Shown: positions 1 to 10,880 of the stretch, one piece after another
Numbering within the stretch: the first letter of the stretch is position 1
How the letters are laid out: the number at the start of each line of letters is the position of its first letter
NCBI RefSeq assembly: GCF_000023985.1
Contig: NC_013156.1
Coordinates: forward strand, 1,104,363-1,168,362
DNA length: 64,000 nt
Origin: Methanocaldococcus fervens AG86
GTDB lineage: Archaea > AGJL01 > Methanococci > Methanococcales > Methanocaldococcaceae
Reading direction: 5' to 3'
Notes under the pieces: generated by a model
The model's database searches: none
What the model was told of the DNA's origin: nothing
Seen by the model: only the letters and a program-made list of their open reading frames with translations
Program-made: the position numbers and the translations under genes

Positions 1-620
1 TTTGTTGCCAACAATTTTAATTTACCAAGTTTTTTAACAATCTCTCTAATTTTTTTATTCTCCAAAATTTTATCTGCTAACTTTATCCTATCCTCTGGAG
101 ATAAGAGCTTTTTATCTCCCAAGCCTTTACCAAAATTTTCAACCGCATCAAACCCCTGTAAAACTTCAGAAACCTCTTCAGAAATTTCTTTCATTGTTTC
201 CTTGGCAGTTTCTTTTAATTTATCTTCCAACCCCTCCCCATTTCCATCAGATATAAATTTCTTCAACTCTTTATTTAGGTTTTTAAGCTTTAGATTTTCA
301 AAAAATTTCTCACAGAACATTATTGTCGCAGTTCCAGCATTCATCTCATCCAATTCAGTAAAAAGCTTACTTTTTTCATATTCAATATTTTTCATAGCTC
401 CCTCTAAAATTGCCTTATTTATCTTAAATCTCTCTTCTACATATTCATTGAACTCAACAACGTATTTAAAAAATGCATAAAATGTATCTTCAGCCAATTT
501 TTCATGAATAGGATGAAATTGGGAATAATATCTAAGAAGTTTTTGTAAATATTTGCTATTTTTTAGAAATCTTTCAAATGCCTTTTTATCGTAGGCATCA
601 TGCTTTATAACATTTTTCAT
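1..620 (-). CDS. N-terminal part of a vWA/CoxE-type protein, partner of MoxR (partial)
   Basis: An open frame starts at ATG 618-620 and runs off the left edge, giving about 206 residues. It begins 4 bases after the moxR stop codon, so the two are almost certainly co-transcribed and probably coupled. The visible part is highly charged and helical, with no signal peptide or membrane segment. It ends in a segment (LADKILENKKIREIVKKLG) of the kind that precedes the von Willebrand A domain in archaeal CoxE/ViaA-like proteins. In that family the vWA protein works with a MoxR/RavA AAA+ ATPase in a chaperone or metal-insertion role. The vWA domain itself lies outside the window, so the family call is inference from the neighbour and from this segment. 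Confidence 0.6.
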   Translation of the reverse strand, partial: MKNVIKHDAYDKKAFERFLKNSKYLQKLLRYYSQFHPIHEKLAEDTFYAFFKYVVEFNEYVEERFKINKAILEGAMKNIEYEKSKLFTELDEMNAGTATIMFCEKFFENLKLKNLNKELKKFISDGNGEGLEDKLKETAKETMKEISEEVSEVLQGFDAVENFGKGLGDKKLLSPEDRIKLADKILENKKIREIVKKLGKLKLLAT

Positions 621-624
621 AATA

Positions 625-1743
625 TCACTTCATAAGCCCCTCAACGTATTTTTTAAATCCTTCAACCTCTTTTAAAACATCATCAACAAGCTCATACGGT
701 TTATTTGCTTCAATTGCCTTATTTTTAACATCTTTTAATGATATAGTCATGCTGTTCAACTTCCCCAATATCTCAAGGCACTTTCTATACTCTATTCCTC
801 CTAACTTTATTCTTTCTTTGTTAATTTTTTTTATTTCGTTTATTAAGCTATCTAAAATTTCCCTCTGCTCTAATGCAAAGCCAGCAAAGTGATTGGACAA
901 TTTGAAAACCTCAACAGAAACTTTAAAGAATTCATCCGGCTCGTTCCAATATATATGCCTCAAAATGTCTAAATCATTCTCATCAGCTTTTTCTTTTCCG
1001 TTTAAATAGGCGAAGCATTTAACAGCTTTTACAGATTTTTTAAATCTTCTGTCAGATACTCTAATCCCTTCGCTCTCCAAAGCCAATTTTAGCTTAATCA
1101 AATCTTCCTTTATATTTGATATATCAACTTTTAAAGCCTCTCTCTGCATTTTTTTAACATCTTCAACATCAATTACGGTTTTTGGCTTATATTCCTCATC
1201 TAAATCAATAAGTTTCATTAAGTTTTCGTAGCTTCTTATTCCTCTGACGACTTTTCTAAATAAAAATCTATCATAAAATGCCAATAATTCATTCTCTTCT
1301 GGTAACTCGTTTGAAGCTCCGAATAAGCTTATCAAAGGAACTTTTTCAACCTTATCGCCGTTGTGATAAATCCTCTCATTAATTATTGAGAGTAAAGCGT
1401 TTAGTATAGAACTGTTTGCTTTAAAGACCTCATCTAAAAATGCTATTTCAGCGGTTGGTAAGTAACCAGAGGTTTTTCTAACGAATTTGTCATTATCTTT
1501 TAGCTCTTTAATGCTTAAAGGCCCAAACAATTCATCTTCCGTAGTGAATCTTGTTATAAGTTTTTCAAAGTATTCAGCATTTATGTGTGATGCTATAGCC
1601 CTAATTAATTGGGATTTAGCAACTCCAGGATTTCCCAAAAATACCGTATGCTCGTTAGCTAATATTGAAGTTAAAGCGATATCAATCTCCTCCCTCCTCT
1701 CCAAAAAATAAGAATTTAATTCTTTTTTTATTTTTTCAAGCAT
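625..1743 (-). CDS. MoxR/RavA-type AAA+ ATPase
   Basis: This 372-residue protein has a Walker A loop GNPGVAKSQ near residue 38, a Walker B IAFLDEVFKAN near residue 100, and a sensor-1 segment LFGASNELP. That arrangement is typical of MoxR-family AAA+ ATPases, which act as chaperones for a partner carrying a vWA domain. The C-terminal third is helical and charged, as in RavA-like members. The start ATG at 1743 has a good ribosome binding site (AGGTGAAATT). The gene follows cobJ by 8 bases and precedes a probable vWA partner by 4 bases. The true substrate of the pair is unknown; the cobJ, dys and mfnD neighbours do not settle it. Confidence 0.9.
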   Translation of the reverse strand: MLEKIKKELNSYFLERREEIDIALTSILANEHTVFLGNPGVAKSQLIRAIASHINAEYFEKLITRFTTEDELFGPLSIKELKDNDKFVRKTSGYLPTAEIAFLDEVFKANSSILNALLSIINERIYHNGDKVEKVPLISLFGASNELPEENELLAFYDRFLFRKVVRGIRSYENLMKLIDLDEEYKPKTVIDVEDVKKMQREALKVDISNIKEDLIKLKLALESEGIRVSDRRFKKSVKAVKCFAYLNGKEKADENDLDILRHIYWNEPDEFFKVSVEVFKLSNHFAGFALEQREILDSLINEIKKINKERIKLGGIEYRKCLEILGKLNSMTISLKDVKNKAIEANKPYELVDDVLKEVEGFKKYVEGLMK

Positions 1744-1751
1744 AATTTCAC

Positions 1752-2513
1752 CTAAATTTTGTATTTATTTAAATATCCCCTTGGCGTTATCATTTTGTTG
1801 TTTATGGCTTTTGTTGAAGAGTTTCCAATGATTAGTATTGTGTTCATGTCTATAAACTCCAAATACTTATCTAAGTTGCTGTAAAACTCTTTAAAATTGG
1901 TTATCAAAGCCTCTTCTTTATCTCTTCCAGCATTTTTAACTATCCCAATAACATAATTGTTGTTTTTTGCAAATTCAGCCAAGATATCAACAGCTTTTAA
2001 AAACGGCTCTTTTCTCCTTTTGCTCAATGGGTTATATATGCAAATAACAAAATCTCCTTCCAATGCACATCTAAATCTTTTTAATATTTTCTCTAATGGT
2101 GTTAATAAATCACTGAAGCTTATAACAACAAAATCATGGTTTAGTGGGCTACCCAATATTGCAGATGCCAATGAAGCGGCTGTTATTCCAGGAATAACTT
2201 TTATATCTACATTGTATCCTTTAACAGCATTTATTTCGTAAGCTAAAGAGGCTAAACCGTATATTGTTGCATCACCACTTGAAACTAAGGCAACATCTTT
2301 ATCTTTTGCCTCTTTCAATGCGTAATCAACCCTATCAATCTCTCTTGTCATGCCTGTTGTATATATTGGCTTGTTGAACCTCTCAACAAATTTTTTGTAG
2401 TTTTTGTAGCAAACAATCAAATCTACATTTTTTAAAATTTCCTCTGCCTCTTTTGTAAAATGCCTTTCACTACCACTTCCTACACCAACAACGAATAGCA
2501 TATTTTCAACCAT
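1752..2513 (-). CDS. cobJ: Precorrin-3B / cobalt-precorrin-3 C17-methyltransferase
   Basis: A SAM-dependent tetrapyrrole methyltransferase of about 253 residues that methylates C17 with ring contraction in anaerobic corrin ring synthesis. Family landmarks are the N-terminal VVGVGSGSERHFT loop, the VSSGDATIYGLASL motif and VIPGITAASLASAILGSPL, followed by the VICIYNPLSKRR segment typical of CobJ/CbiH. I place the start at the ATG of MVENMLFVVG (2513), a few bases after the dys stop; an upstream ATG in the same frame would overlap dys by about 50 bases. It sits in the mfnD-dys-cobJ-moxR operon. The family call is firm; the substrate follows from homology (MJ0813 in M. jannaschii, from memory). 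Confidence 0.9.
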   Translation of the reverse strand: MVENMLFVVGVGSGSERHFTKEAEEILKNVDLIVCYKNYKKFVERFNKPIYTTGMTREIDRVDYALKEAKDKDVALVSSGDATIYGLASLAYEINAVKGYNVDIKVIPGITAASLASAILGSPLNHDFVVISFSDLLTPLEKILKRFRCALEGDFVICIYNPLSKRRKEPFLKAVDILAEFAKNNNYVIGIVKNAGRDKEEALITNFKEFYSNLDKYLEFIDMNTILIIGNSSTKAINNKMITPRGYLNKYKI

Positions 2514-2518
2514 TACTT

Positions 2519-4415
<1,897 letters not shown>

Positions 4416-4489
4416 CTTACCACCGGATTCTATAATTTAATGAAACTTTCTAAAGTTTTTAGTCTATATATCTAATACCACTCTAACAA

Positions 4490-4655
4490 TAATTGGAGAC
4501 CTAAGAGGCATTGCCGAGCGTAGCGAGGCAATGCATCCGTTTTGATCAACGCACCATAGGACTCATGCCCTATTGGTATACCCATAAGTTTTGATCAACC
4601 TTTTCTTAAAAGGTTGTTCGAGCAACCTTTTACTAAAAGGTTGTTGCTAAAAGTT
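4490..4655. repeat. Hairpin-rich intergenic repeat, copy A
   Basis: No gene is visible between mfnD and the next gene. The stretch carries a strong hairpin at 4509-4533 (CATTGCC against GGCAATG), followed by the shoulder AATGCATCCGTTTTGATCAA at 4530-4549, and two tandem hairpins built on CAACCTTTT/AAAAGGTTG at 4596-4616 and 4623-4643. The shoulder recurs almost exactly at 51293-51310 in the second repeat element, which shows this is a dispersed family. It may also end transcripts, since the hairpins are followed by T or A runs. No coding potential, tRNA or box C/D motif was seen. Confidence 0.7.
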
Positions 4656-5543
4656 TCATTTTATTACCTTTAATATCTCTTCAGAAGCATCAGTCGGCTC
4701 TTTAAACCCTTTATAAACTTCTTTAACAACTTTCTTTATAAATTTCAATTTATTTTCCTTAATTTTACAGCTTTGAATACATAAAGGGCAGTAATTTAAA
4801 TAACTTTCATCTTTTTTAATTTTTATAGGGAATAATTCAAAAAAGTTTATAATAATCCCCCTATCATATTTAAAAACTCCACAATTTAAACAGCTTGTAA
4901 ATATATAACCTTCTATATCCTTAACAATCTTATCTTTCAAAAATCCGCATGGGAATGAGTTTATAAGAGTTTTTATTTCATCTTTTTCTAAATTTAAAGT
5001 TAAAAACTCATGCTCTATATTTTTTTCACTTAAATAATTTGAAATCTTCTCCTTAGTTTTTTGCGGAACTAAAGCTGGAAAGTCATAAGTTATTACTTTA
5101 ACATTAAAAATATTTAATAAAATATCAACAGCATATAAATCGTATTGGCATTGAACCAGATATGTAACATCTATTTTCTTTCTTGGAATTTCCTTATATA
5201 AAAAATAATTGCAGATATTTTGGAAGGCAATATCATCAAATAAGGATTTAATAGCTTTTATTCTTTTTTCAAATAAAACCTTGTCAGTGTAATCTTCAAC
5301 CCTTATAATTTCAAATCTATCCTTCATCTCTTCCCTAAGTTTTCCAACTACCCAGCCTCCAGGCCCTATAATTGTTGATTTGTCAGTTCTATTTTTTGTA
5401 TAAATGGTTAGCATCTTTCCATTTACTTCAATATCAACTATATCAAATAACGCTTTACCTAAGCCTAAATCTTCTCTAATTCTTGAAACTCTCTCTTTAA
5501 TCTCATTAATTAGCTCTAACTGCAATGATTGTTTGTCCTGCAT
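4656..5543 (-). CDS. KH-domain protein with a PP-loop (adenine nucleotide alpha hydrolase)-like domain and zinc site
   Basis: A 295-residue protein. Residues about 40-100 form a KH-like RNA-binding segment with the loop [16 protein letters not shown]. The following domain resembles PP-loop ATPases of the tRNA-thiolation type, but where the SGGxDS nucleotide loop is expected the sequence reads [13 protein letters not shown], so the classical loop is lost. The C-terminal part has a [12 protein letters not shown] segment resembling the SCxxCGxxK region of such enzymes, and [10 protein letters not shown], suggesting a zinc site. The start at 5543 overlaps the upstream decarboxylase gene by 38 bases, but a purine-rich site (GGAGAGAGGG) supports it. 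Function is not known; RNA binding is the safest inference. Confidence 0.6.
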   Translation of the reverse strand: MQDKQSLQLELINEIKERVSRIREDLGLGKALFDIVDIEVNGKMLTIYTKNRTDKSTIIGPGGWVVGKLREEMKDRFEIIRVEDYTDKVLFEKRIKAIKSLFDDIAFQNICNYFLYKEIPRKKIDVTYLVQCQYDLYAVDILLNIFNVKVITYDFPALVPQKTKEKISNYLSEKNIEHEFLTLNLEKDEIKTLINSFPCGFLKDKIVKDIEGYIFTSCLNCGVFKYDRGIIINFFELFPIKIKKDESYLNYCPLCIQSCKIKENKLKFIKKVVKEVYKGFKEPTDASEEILKVIK

Positions 5544-6123
5544 AGACCCTCTCTCCTTCTTTTACTGTTACATTATAGTTGCTTGGAATTATCACAGCAG
5601 TTTGTGAGCCAAGCTTTATTTTACCAATTCTCTGTCCCATTTCAACATAATCTCCTTCTTTTAAATTTAAAGAGCATCTTCTTGCAACAAAACCTGCTAT
5701 TTGAACAACTCCAACGTAATCTGAGCCATTTTTTATTATCACTATGTTTCTTTCATTTACCTTTTCTACATCTTTTAAAAATGCTGGATAATAACCACCA
5801 TCTACATGCTCTATATATACAACTTCTCCGCTTATTGGGGCTCTATTAACATGCACATCCAACGGAGACATAAAAATGCCTACAACGTAACAACCATATG
5901 GGAAGTATTTTGAAACATTTAAGATATAGCTATTTCCATCTTTAAAAACCTCTGCTTCTCCATTTTCGTAGAATTTTATATATTCAACAGTTCCATCGGC
6001 TGGAGATAGAATGATATTATCCTCTTTTATTACATCCCTATCTGGATCTCTATAAAAATAAACAGTAAATAACAGTAGAGAACAGACAGTTACAGCAAAG
6101 AATTTCTTATATTTATTTGCCAT
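5506..6123 (-). CDS. asd: Archaetidylserine / phosphatidylserine decarboxylase proenzyme
   Basis: A pyruvoyl-dependent decarboxylase that would make archaetidylethanolamine for membrane lipids. The protein is about 205 residues with an N-terminal membrane segment ([17 protein letters not shown]). Family motifs include [26 protein letters not shown] and [14 protein letters not shown]. The serine of LGS is the expected self-cleavage site and becomes the pyruvoyl group; most relatives read LGST, here LGSQ. I place the start at the ATG of MANKYKKFF (6123), because the reconstructed frame of the upstream OB-fold gene ends exactly there with an overlapping stop. The name asd fits the short archaeal form. 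Confidence 0.85.
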   Translation of the reverse strand: MANKYKKFFAVTVCSLLLFTVYFYRDPDRDVIKEDNIILSPADGTVEYIKFYENGEAEVFKDGNSYILNVSKYFPYGCYVVGIFMSPLDVHVNRAPISGEVVYIEHVDGGYYPAFLKDVEKVNERNIVIIKNGSDYVGVVQIAGFVARRCSLNLKEGDYVEMGQRIGKIKLGSQTAVIIPSNYNVTVKEGERVYAGQTIIAVRAN

Positions 6124-6723
6124 GCTCTTCACACCATTTGCATTTTTCATAGCCTAGAGCTTTTGCATCATCTTCAGAATAAAAGTAAATTATATTTTCC
6201 TCTTTTATCCTTTTCCATATGGACAGCTTTCCAATATGTGATACTTCTTTCCATATTTTGATGCATAAATATTTGTCGGTGTTGGAGATAAATAAATATC
6301 CCTATCAAAGTTTTTCTTTTCAATTAGTTTAAAATCATCAATATTATTTAAAATTATCTCGTATTTTCCATTATATAGGGATATTTTTCCTTTAACCTCA
6401 ATATAATCTCCTTCTTTAATCATTGGATTATAACTTAGTGTATAATTTAATAGTTCTTCCCTCGTCTTACTAAAAGCAACAACATCCAAGTTTCCAGTAC
6501 CGTCGTTTATAACAATTCGTGATATATTAATAACATGCCGGTATTTATCTCTTTTAACATCCATCTTTTGGATGTAACCTTTTATAATAACGTAATCCCC
6601 TTCTTTTATCTCTGATATATGTTTTTCCTTTGGCTGAGTTGGATTTAAAAATAGCCAAGTGGTGGAAAGGATTATAAAACAAGCTAAGGCAAAGAAAATG
6701 GTATTTCTCTCCTTTAATTTCAT
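6113..6723 (-). CDS. Secreted or membrane-anchored OB-fold protein with C-terminal zinc motif, frameshifted
   Basis: The frame from ATG 6723 encodes an N-terminal hydrophobic anchor (IFFALACFIILSTTWLFL), then an OB-fold nucleic-acid-binding domain of about 90 residues (EGDYVIIKGYIQKMD to DDFKLIEKK), and it begins a zinc motif, KKYHILESCPYGKG, before a stop at 6205-6207. Shifting by one base at the A run (6211-6214) continues the protein as IKEENIIYFYSEDDAKALGY and then [11 protein letters not shown], ending at 6113. This completes the H...C...CxxC site common at the C terminus of such proteins. One extra A would restore the frame. It may be a real mutation, a -1 frameshift or a base-calling error. 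The role is unknown; extracellular DNA binding is possible. Confidence 0.75.
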
Positions 6724-6760
6724 GATATCCCAACTATGATTAAATATTAAAAAATAGTTT

Positions 6761-7624
6761 TTATTCAACAATTGCCGATGCGTAACCAACAACTGCTGAA
6801 TAATCTCCAGTCATATCCCCAGATGTTGCATAAGCCAATAATTTAGATTTTTCAGCCCCCAAAGTTTTCATAGCTTTTAGCATAGCTATTACTGGTCCAT
6901 AACCGCACATTGATATGTTGTAATTTACAACATCTTCATATAACGCTCTTTCATCCATCTCTAGGATATCTTTAATAACAATTGCATCTTTTTTTGAAGC
7001 AACTTCTTGGGGTTCGTAGTGGGTCAAATCAGAGGAGGCGATGATAACAACCCTCCTATTTAGTTCCATGGCAATTTTAGCTATAAAGTAACCAACCTCC
7101 ACAGCGGTTTCATAATCTTGTAGCATCATGGTTATAGGGACTATTCTAAATTTGGCAATATTCAACAACTCTAAATGCTTTAAAAATGGTAATTGAACCT
7201 CTATGGAATGCTCGTTTAAATGGGCTGTTTCATCTAAATCAATAATTTCACATTTCTTCCAAAGTTCATCAATAAATTCTTCGTCAGTTTTTACATCTCC
7301 AAGGGGAGTTCTCCAAATTCCATCCATTACACTAACTCCAGAACCTAAACCAGTATGATTTGGACCTAAAATAACTGCAGTAATCTCTTCAAGAGCATCA
7401 ACTCTTTTTGATAATTCATAGTAGGAATGGGCTTTTATAGGGCCTGAATAGATGTATCCTGCATGAGGACAGAGCAAACCGACAGGTTTTTTATAATTTC
7501 CATGAACAGGCATTGATTTGGGGCCATATTTGTGTAAATAACACTGCTCAATCATATCTATGAGTTCATCAGGATGTGAAGGATAAAACAATCCAGAAAC
7601 TGCGGGATATCTAATTTTATTCAT
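6761..7624 (-). CDS. MEMO1 family protein (AmmeMemoRadiSam protein B)
   Basis: A 287-residue protein of the MEMO family, related in fold to class III extradiol dioxygenases. Visible family residues are [44 protein letters not shown] and [17 protein letters not shown]. The conserved histidines match the putative metal pocket. In many archaea it is encoded with an AMMECR1 protein and a radical SAM enzyme, but neither is beside it here. It starts at 7624 (AGGGGGAAATT upstream) and is divergent from the small DUF5320 gene, with an AT-rich control region between them. It corresponds to MJ0403 from memory. No biochemical activity is established for archaeal members. Confidence 0.92.
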   Translation of the reverse strand: MNKIRYPAVSGLFYPSHPDELIDMIEQCYLHKYGPKSMPVHGNYKKPVGLLCPHAGYIYSGPIKAHSYYELSKRVDALEEITAVILGPNHTGLGSGVSVMDGIWRTPLGDVKTDEEFIDELWKKCEIIDLDETAHLNEHSIEVQLPFLKHLELLNIAKFRIVPITMMLQDYETAVEVGYFIAKIAMELNRRVVIIASSDLTHYEPQEVASKKDAIVIKDILEMDERALYEDVVNYNISMCGYGPVIAMLKAMKTLGAEKSKLLAYATSGDMTGDYSAVVGYASAIVE

Positions 7625-7681
7625 AATTTCCCCCTAATAAATTTGTTAAATATCTCAATATATATTACAATTGTCCTTTTT

Positions 7682-7762
7682 TGTTTATATAGTTATTTGT
7701 GCATTTTTGTGGCACTAATATAAACAAAACCAAAAGTTTTTTATATTTTTACACATATGTGT
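7682..7762. promoter_or_regulatory. Divergent promoter region with palindromic operator candidate
   Basis: Between the MEMO gene and the DUF5320 gene there is an inverted repeat TGTTTATAT (7682-7690) / ATATAAACA (7718-7726), each arm of which can serve as a TATA element. For the rightward gene, a BRE-like ACCAAAAG (about 7729-7736) precedes TTTATATT at about 7740-7747. Immediately downstream, at 7751-7762, lies a perfect 12-base palindrome ACACATATGTGT, between the TATA box and the expected transcription start. That is where archaeal repressors usually bind. The promoter reading is fairly secure; the operator role is inference. Confidence 0.55.
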
Positions 7763-7789
7763 GTTATTAGAGAAAGTGAGGTGATACCT

Positions 7790-8110
7790 ATGTTTGGATG
7801 GGGAAGAGGATGGTTTGGTAGAGGTAGGAGATTCTGGAGATATTACCCAGTTGAGAGAGTTGGAGGCAGATACAGATACGTAGGACCTTGCAGATGTGGT
7901 TTAGGACCACATGCATTCTATGTTGATGAAAAAACTGGAGCTTTAGTCCATGCATGGGATTTATATAGAGGTTATCCAGGATATACATATGATTTAGATG
8001 AAAAGAGATATTTAGAGGAAGTTATAAAAGAGTTAGAAGAAGAGAAAAAAATGTTAGAGGAAGAATTAGCAAAAATTAAAAAAAGATTGGATGAATTAAA
8101 GAAAGAATAA
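7790..8110 (+). CDS. DUF5320-type small protein with C-terminal coiled coil
   Basis: A 106-residue protein. The N-terminal third is rich in Gly, Arg and Trp (MFGWGRGWFGRGRRFW), the middle has CRCGLGPHAFYVDEKTG with paired cysteines and a histidine, and the last 45 residues are a long charged coiled coil. This layout is that of the DUF5320 family, whose members are often encoded with iron-sulfur or nitrogenase-accessory-like proteins. The start is the ATG at 7790, preceded by GGTGATACCT; an earlier in-frame ATG at 7757 lacks a binding site and lies in the operator palindrome. It is followed after 9 bases by a zinc-ribbon protein gene, clearly one operon. Function unknown. Confidence 0.75.
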   Translation: MFGWGRGWFGRGRRFWRYYPVERVGGRYRYVGPCRCGLGPHAFYVDEKTGALVHAWDLYRGYPGYTYDLDEKRYLEEVIKELEEEKKMLEEELAKIKKRLDELKKE

Positions 8111-8119
8111 AGTGATACA

Positions 8120-8320
8120 ATGGAAATGAAAAGATTTTTATGTGCAAAATGTCAAAAAGTCATAGAAGTTCCTTATGGAGTTCCAAAACCAGATGTTTGC
8201 CCCTACTGTGGAGCTCCAGCAACGTTTATCCATAGGATTGACGCTGGGGGGAGGGGATTAGGTCCTGGAAGAGGTAGAAGATGCGGAATGAGGATGATGG
8301 GAAGGTTTGTCAGGGAGTAA
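8120..8320 (+). CDS. Small zinc-ribbon protein
   Basis: A 66-residue protein with two CxxC knuckles, CAKCQ near residue 8 and CPYCG near residue 27, spaced as in rubredoxin-like or zinc-ribbon folds. A Gly/Arg-rich tail (GGRGLGPGRGRRCG) follows. It starts 9 bases after the DUF5320 gene, with GTGAT upstream, so they are co-expressed. The cysteine pattern supports one tetrahedral zinc or iron site. A role as an electron carrier or a nucleic-acid-binding tail is possible but not shown by the sequence. Confidence 0.75.
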   Translation: MEMKRFLCAKCQKVIEVPYGVPKPDVCPYCGAPATFIHRIDAGGRGLGPGRGRRCGMRMMGRFVRE

Positions 8321-8401
8321 TTTCTATTTCTTTTTTAAATGTTATATTTATTAATTCGAATATTTAAATTAAATTTTTTAAAAAAATAATGAAATAGGGC
8401 T

Positions 8402-9223
8402 TTATTTTTTTCTAATCTCTTTTAATGCCTCTTCAACATCAGCATTTTCATGAACTATTTTGCAAACAGCTCTTGTTATACCTACAACATCATCGTGCTG
8501 GAATATGTTTCTACCAACTGCTACACCAGCAGCACCAGCTTCCATGGCATCTTTAATCATCTGTAAAAACTCCTCATCTGTGTTAGTTTTTGGACCTCCA
8601 GCAACAACAACTGGAGCTGGACAACCTCTAACAACTTCCCTAAATGAATCAACATCTCCTGTATAGCTTGTTTTAACAATATCAGCTCCTAATTCAGCTC
8701 CCAATCTTGCTGCGTGAGCAACTAATTCAGGGTCCCTTTCATTTTGAATGTGTTTTCCTCTCGGATACATCATAGCAATTAAAGGCATTCCCCAGTATTC
8801 GCATGTTTCAGCTATCATACCCAAATCTCTGTATGCTTCCCAATCTTCATCTGAACCAACATTTACATGAACTGAAACAGCGTCAGCTCCCATTCTAATA
8901 GCTTCTTCAACAGTTGTAACAATAACCTTCTTCAATGGATTTGGAGATATTGCTGTTCCTCCTGATAAGTGGATGATTAAACCAACATCTTTGCCATAAC
9001 CTCTATGCCCATGCCTGACAATTCCTTTATGTAAGAGAACAGCGTTAGCTCCTCCTTCAGCAACATCATTTACTGTTTTTTTCATATCGATAAGCCCTTT
9101 AATTGGACCGTTAGAAACTCCATGATCCATTGGAACTATAACGGTTCTTTCACTTTCTCTATTGAATATCCTCTCTAATCTTACAAGTTTTCCAAGATTT
9201 TTTATATCTTTAAACAACTCCAT
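8402..9223 (-). CDS. aroA': 2-amino-3,7-dideoxy-D-threo-hept-6-ulosonate synthase
   Basis: A 273-residue class I aldolase of the archaeal FBA/DhnA family. The M. jannaschii enzyme (MJ0400, from memory) makes the seven-carbon precursor that replaces DAHP in the archaeal shikimate route. Signature segments are [17 protein letters not shown] at the N terminus, [22 protein letters not shown] with the Schiff-base lysine, and [16 protein letters not shown] with the phosphate-binding loop [13 protein letters not shown]. It lies divergent from the phosphohexomutase gene, with about 100 AT-rich bases between them holding promoters for both. True fructose-bisphosphate aldolase activity is the main alternative within this family. 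Confidence 0.92.
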   Translation of the reverse strand: MELFKDIKNLGKLVRLERIFNRESERTVIVPMDHGVSNGPIKGLIDMKKTVNDVAEGGANAVLLHKGIVRHGHRGYGKDVGLIIHLSGGTAISPNPLKKVIVTTVEEAIRMGADAVSVHVNVGSDEDWEAYRDLGMIAETCEYWGMPLIAMMYPRGKHIQNERDPELVAHAARLGAELGADIVKTSYTGDVDSFREVVRGCPAPVVVAGGPKTNTDEEFLQMIKDAMEAGAAGVAVGRNIFQHDDVVGITRAVCKIVHENADVEEALKEIRKK

Positions 9224-9323
9224 ACTCTCACATTTTAACTTTTAATGATATTATTAAATAAGAGTTAAGACTTAATATAAAGTTATCTATCAATATTTAA
9301 TATTTATGTTTGTGGTGATTTTT

Positions 9324-10658
9324 ATGGTATTTAAAGCTTATGATATTAGAGGGGTTTATGGTAAGGAGTTGGATGAAGGCTTTGCGTATTCTTTAGGAAA
9401 ATGTTTGGGGGAAAAGTTTGAAAATAAGAAGGTATTGGTTGGGAATGATGTAAGAATTGGTTCTAAAGGGCTTTTACCGTATTTTATAGTTGGTTTAAAA
9501 GAGTATGCTGATGTATTTTATGCTGGAACTATCTCAACACCTTTAATGTATTTTGGAACTAAGGGGAAATATGATTTGGGGGTTATATTAACAGCCTCTC
9601 ACAATCCTCCTGAATATACTGGCTTTAAAATGTGTGACAAACAAGCTATACCATTATCTCCTGTGGAAGAGATAAAGCCAATATTTAAAAAATATAATTT
9701 GACAGAAAGTGTTAGAGAAGAGGCTAAAAATCTAAAATTGGATGATATTAAAGTTGATATTGTAGAGGATTATAAAAAGTTCTTTTTAAAGAGATGTAAT
9801 ACCTCTGATAGAAAAATAGCTGTTGATTTTGCTAATGGAGCTACAACCATAGCTGAGAAAGAGATTTTAAGTGATTTACTTAACAATGCTATCTTTATAA
9901 ACGATTATCCTGATGGCAATTTCCCTGCTCATCAGCCAGACACATTAAAGATGGAATGTTTAAAAGATATAATAAGGGCTGTGAAAGAAAATAATTGTGA
10001 GTTAGGTTTAATCTTTGATGGGGATGGGGATAGGTTAGGAATTGTTGACGAAAATGGTAGCGTTTTAAGAGGGGATATACTAACAGCTATAATTGCAAAG
10101 GAAATTTTAAAAGAAAAGCCAAATGCTAAGATTGTTTATGATTTGAGATGTTCTAAAGTATTTCTAGAGATTATTGAAGAGTATGGAGGAGAAGCAATAA
10201 AAAGTAGGGTAGGTCATTATTTCATTAAAAAGTTGATGCATGAAGTGGATGCTGAATTTGCTGGAGAGTTGAGTAATCACTTCTACTTTAAAGAAATTGG
10301 TTATTTTGAAAGCCCGTTGTTGGCTTTAAACTATATCTTAAAAGCTATGGATGAAGAAAATAAAGCATTATCTGAGTTAAATAAGGAGTTTAACAAATAT
10401 CCACACAGTGGGGAGATAAACTTTAGAGTTAAAGATCAAAAATACATTATGGATAAGATAAAAGAATATTTCAAAGATTGCGAGCTCGAGGAATTGGATG
10501 GTATCTCAATTTACTGCAAAAACTTCTGGTTTAACTTGAGACCTTCGAATACTGAGCCGTTGTTAAGATTAAATTTAGAGGCTGATAACTATGAAATAAT
10601 GAAGGAGAAGGTTGAAGAGATTAAAAAATTGATTTCAGAGCTTGATAAATCTCTATAA
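9324..10658 (+). CDS. Phosphomannomutase / phosphoglucomutase
   Basis: A 444-residue alpha-D-phosphohexomutase that interconverts hexose-1- and 6-phosphates for sugar nucleotide and glycan synthesis. The active-site serine lies in LTASHNPPEYTGFK, the magnesium loop is FDGDGDRLGIVD, the sugar-binding loop is FAGELSNHFYFKE, and the phosphate-binding loop is RPSNTEPLLRL. The start is the ATG at 9324, preceded by GGTGATTTTT; an in-frame ATG at 9306 has no binding site. The length fits archaeal PMM/PGM proteins. Which sugar is preferred cannot be told from sequence. Its stop is about 100 bases before the initiator tRNA gene. Confidence 0.92.
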   Translation: MVFKAYDIRGVYGKELDEGFAYSLGKCLGEKFENKKVLVGNDVRIGSKGLLPYFIVGLKEYADVFYAGTISTPLMYFGTKGKYDLGVILTASHNPPEYTGFKMCDKQAIPLSPVEEIKPIFKKYNLTESVREEAKNLKLDDIKVDIVEDYKKFFLKRCNTSDRKIAVDFANGATTIAEKEILSDLLNNAIFINDYPDGNFPAHQPDTLKMECLKDIIRAVKENNCELGLIFDGDGDRLGIVDENGSVLRGDILTAIIAKEILKEKPNAKIVYDLRCSKVFLEIIEEYGGEAIKSRVGHYFIKKLMHEVDAEFAGELSNHFYFKEIGYFESPLLALNYILKAMDEENKALSELNKEFNKYPHSGEINFRVKDQKYIMDKIKEYFKDCELEELDGISIYCKNFWFNLRPSNTEPLLRLNLEADNYEIMKEKVEEIKKLISELDKSL

Positions 10659-10691
10659 TAAATTTCATAATTGTGTCATTAATATGCACAA

Positions 10692-10710
10692 ATCCAAAAC
10701 ATTTATATAC
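10692..10710 (+). promoter_or_regulatory. TATA/BRE promoter of the initiator tRNA gene
   Basis: A BRE-like CCAAAAC is followed by TTTATATA (about 10702-10709), a strong archaeal promoter core. Transcription should start near 10733, giving a short leader before the mature tRNA 5' end at 10756. A T-rich stretch after 10835 is the likely terminator. Confidence 0.65.
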
Positions 10711-10755
10711 AACTTTTTAATTATAGAAATTGTGCCTATTTTAGTAGGTTAAAGA

Positions 10756-10834
10756 AGCGGGGTAGGGTAGCCAGGTCCATCCCGCCGGGCTCATAACCCG
10801 GAGATCGGAGGTTCAAATCCTCCCCCCGCTACCA
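10756..10834 (+). tRNA. Initiator tRNA-Met (CAT), CCA encoded
   Basis: A full cloverleaf can be drawn. The acceptor stem pairs AGCGGGG (10756-10762) with CCCCGCT (10824-10830), the discriminator is A10831, and CCA is encoded at 10832-10834. The anticodon stem-loop is CCGGG-CTCATAA-CCCGG with anticodon CAT, and the T arm is GGAGG-TTCAAAT-CCTCC. The A1:U72 closing pair together with three G:C pairs in the anticodon stem are the marks of an archaeal initiator tRNA and not an elongator tRNA-Met. No intron is present. It stands alone between a sugar mutase gene and a convergent hypothetical gene. Confidence 0.95.
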
Positions 10835-10880
10835 TTTTATTTTAGAATGCAATATTAATAAATTTAAATATATTGTTTAT

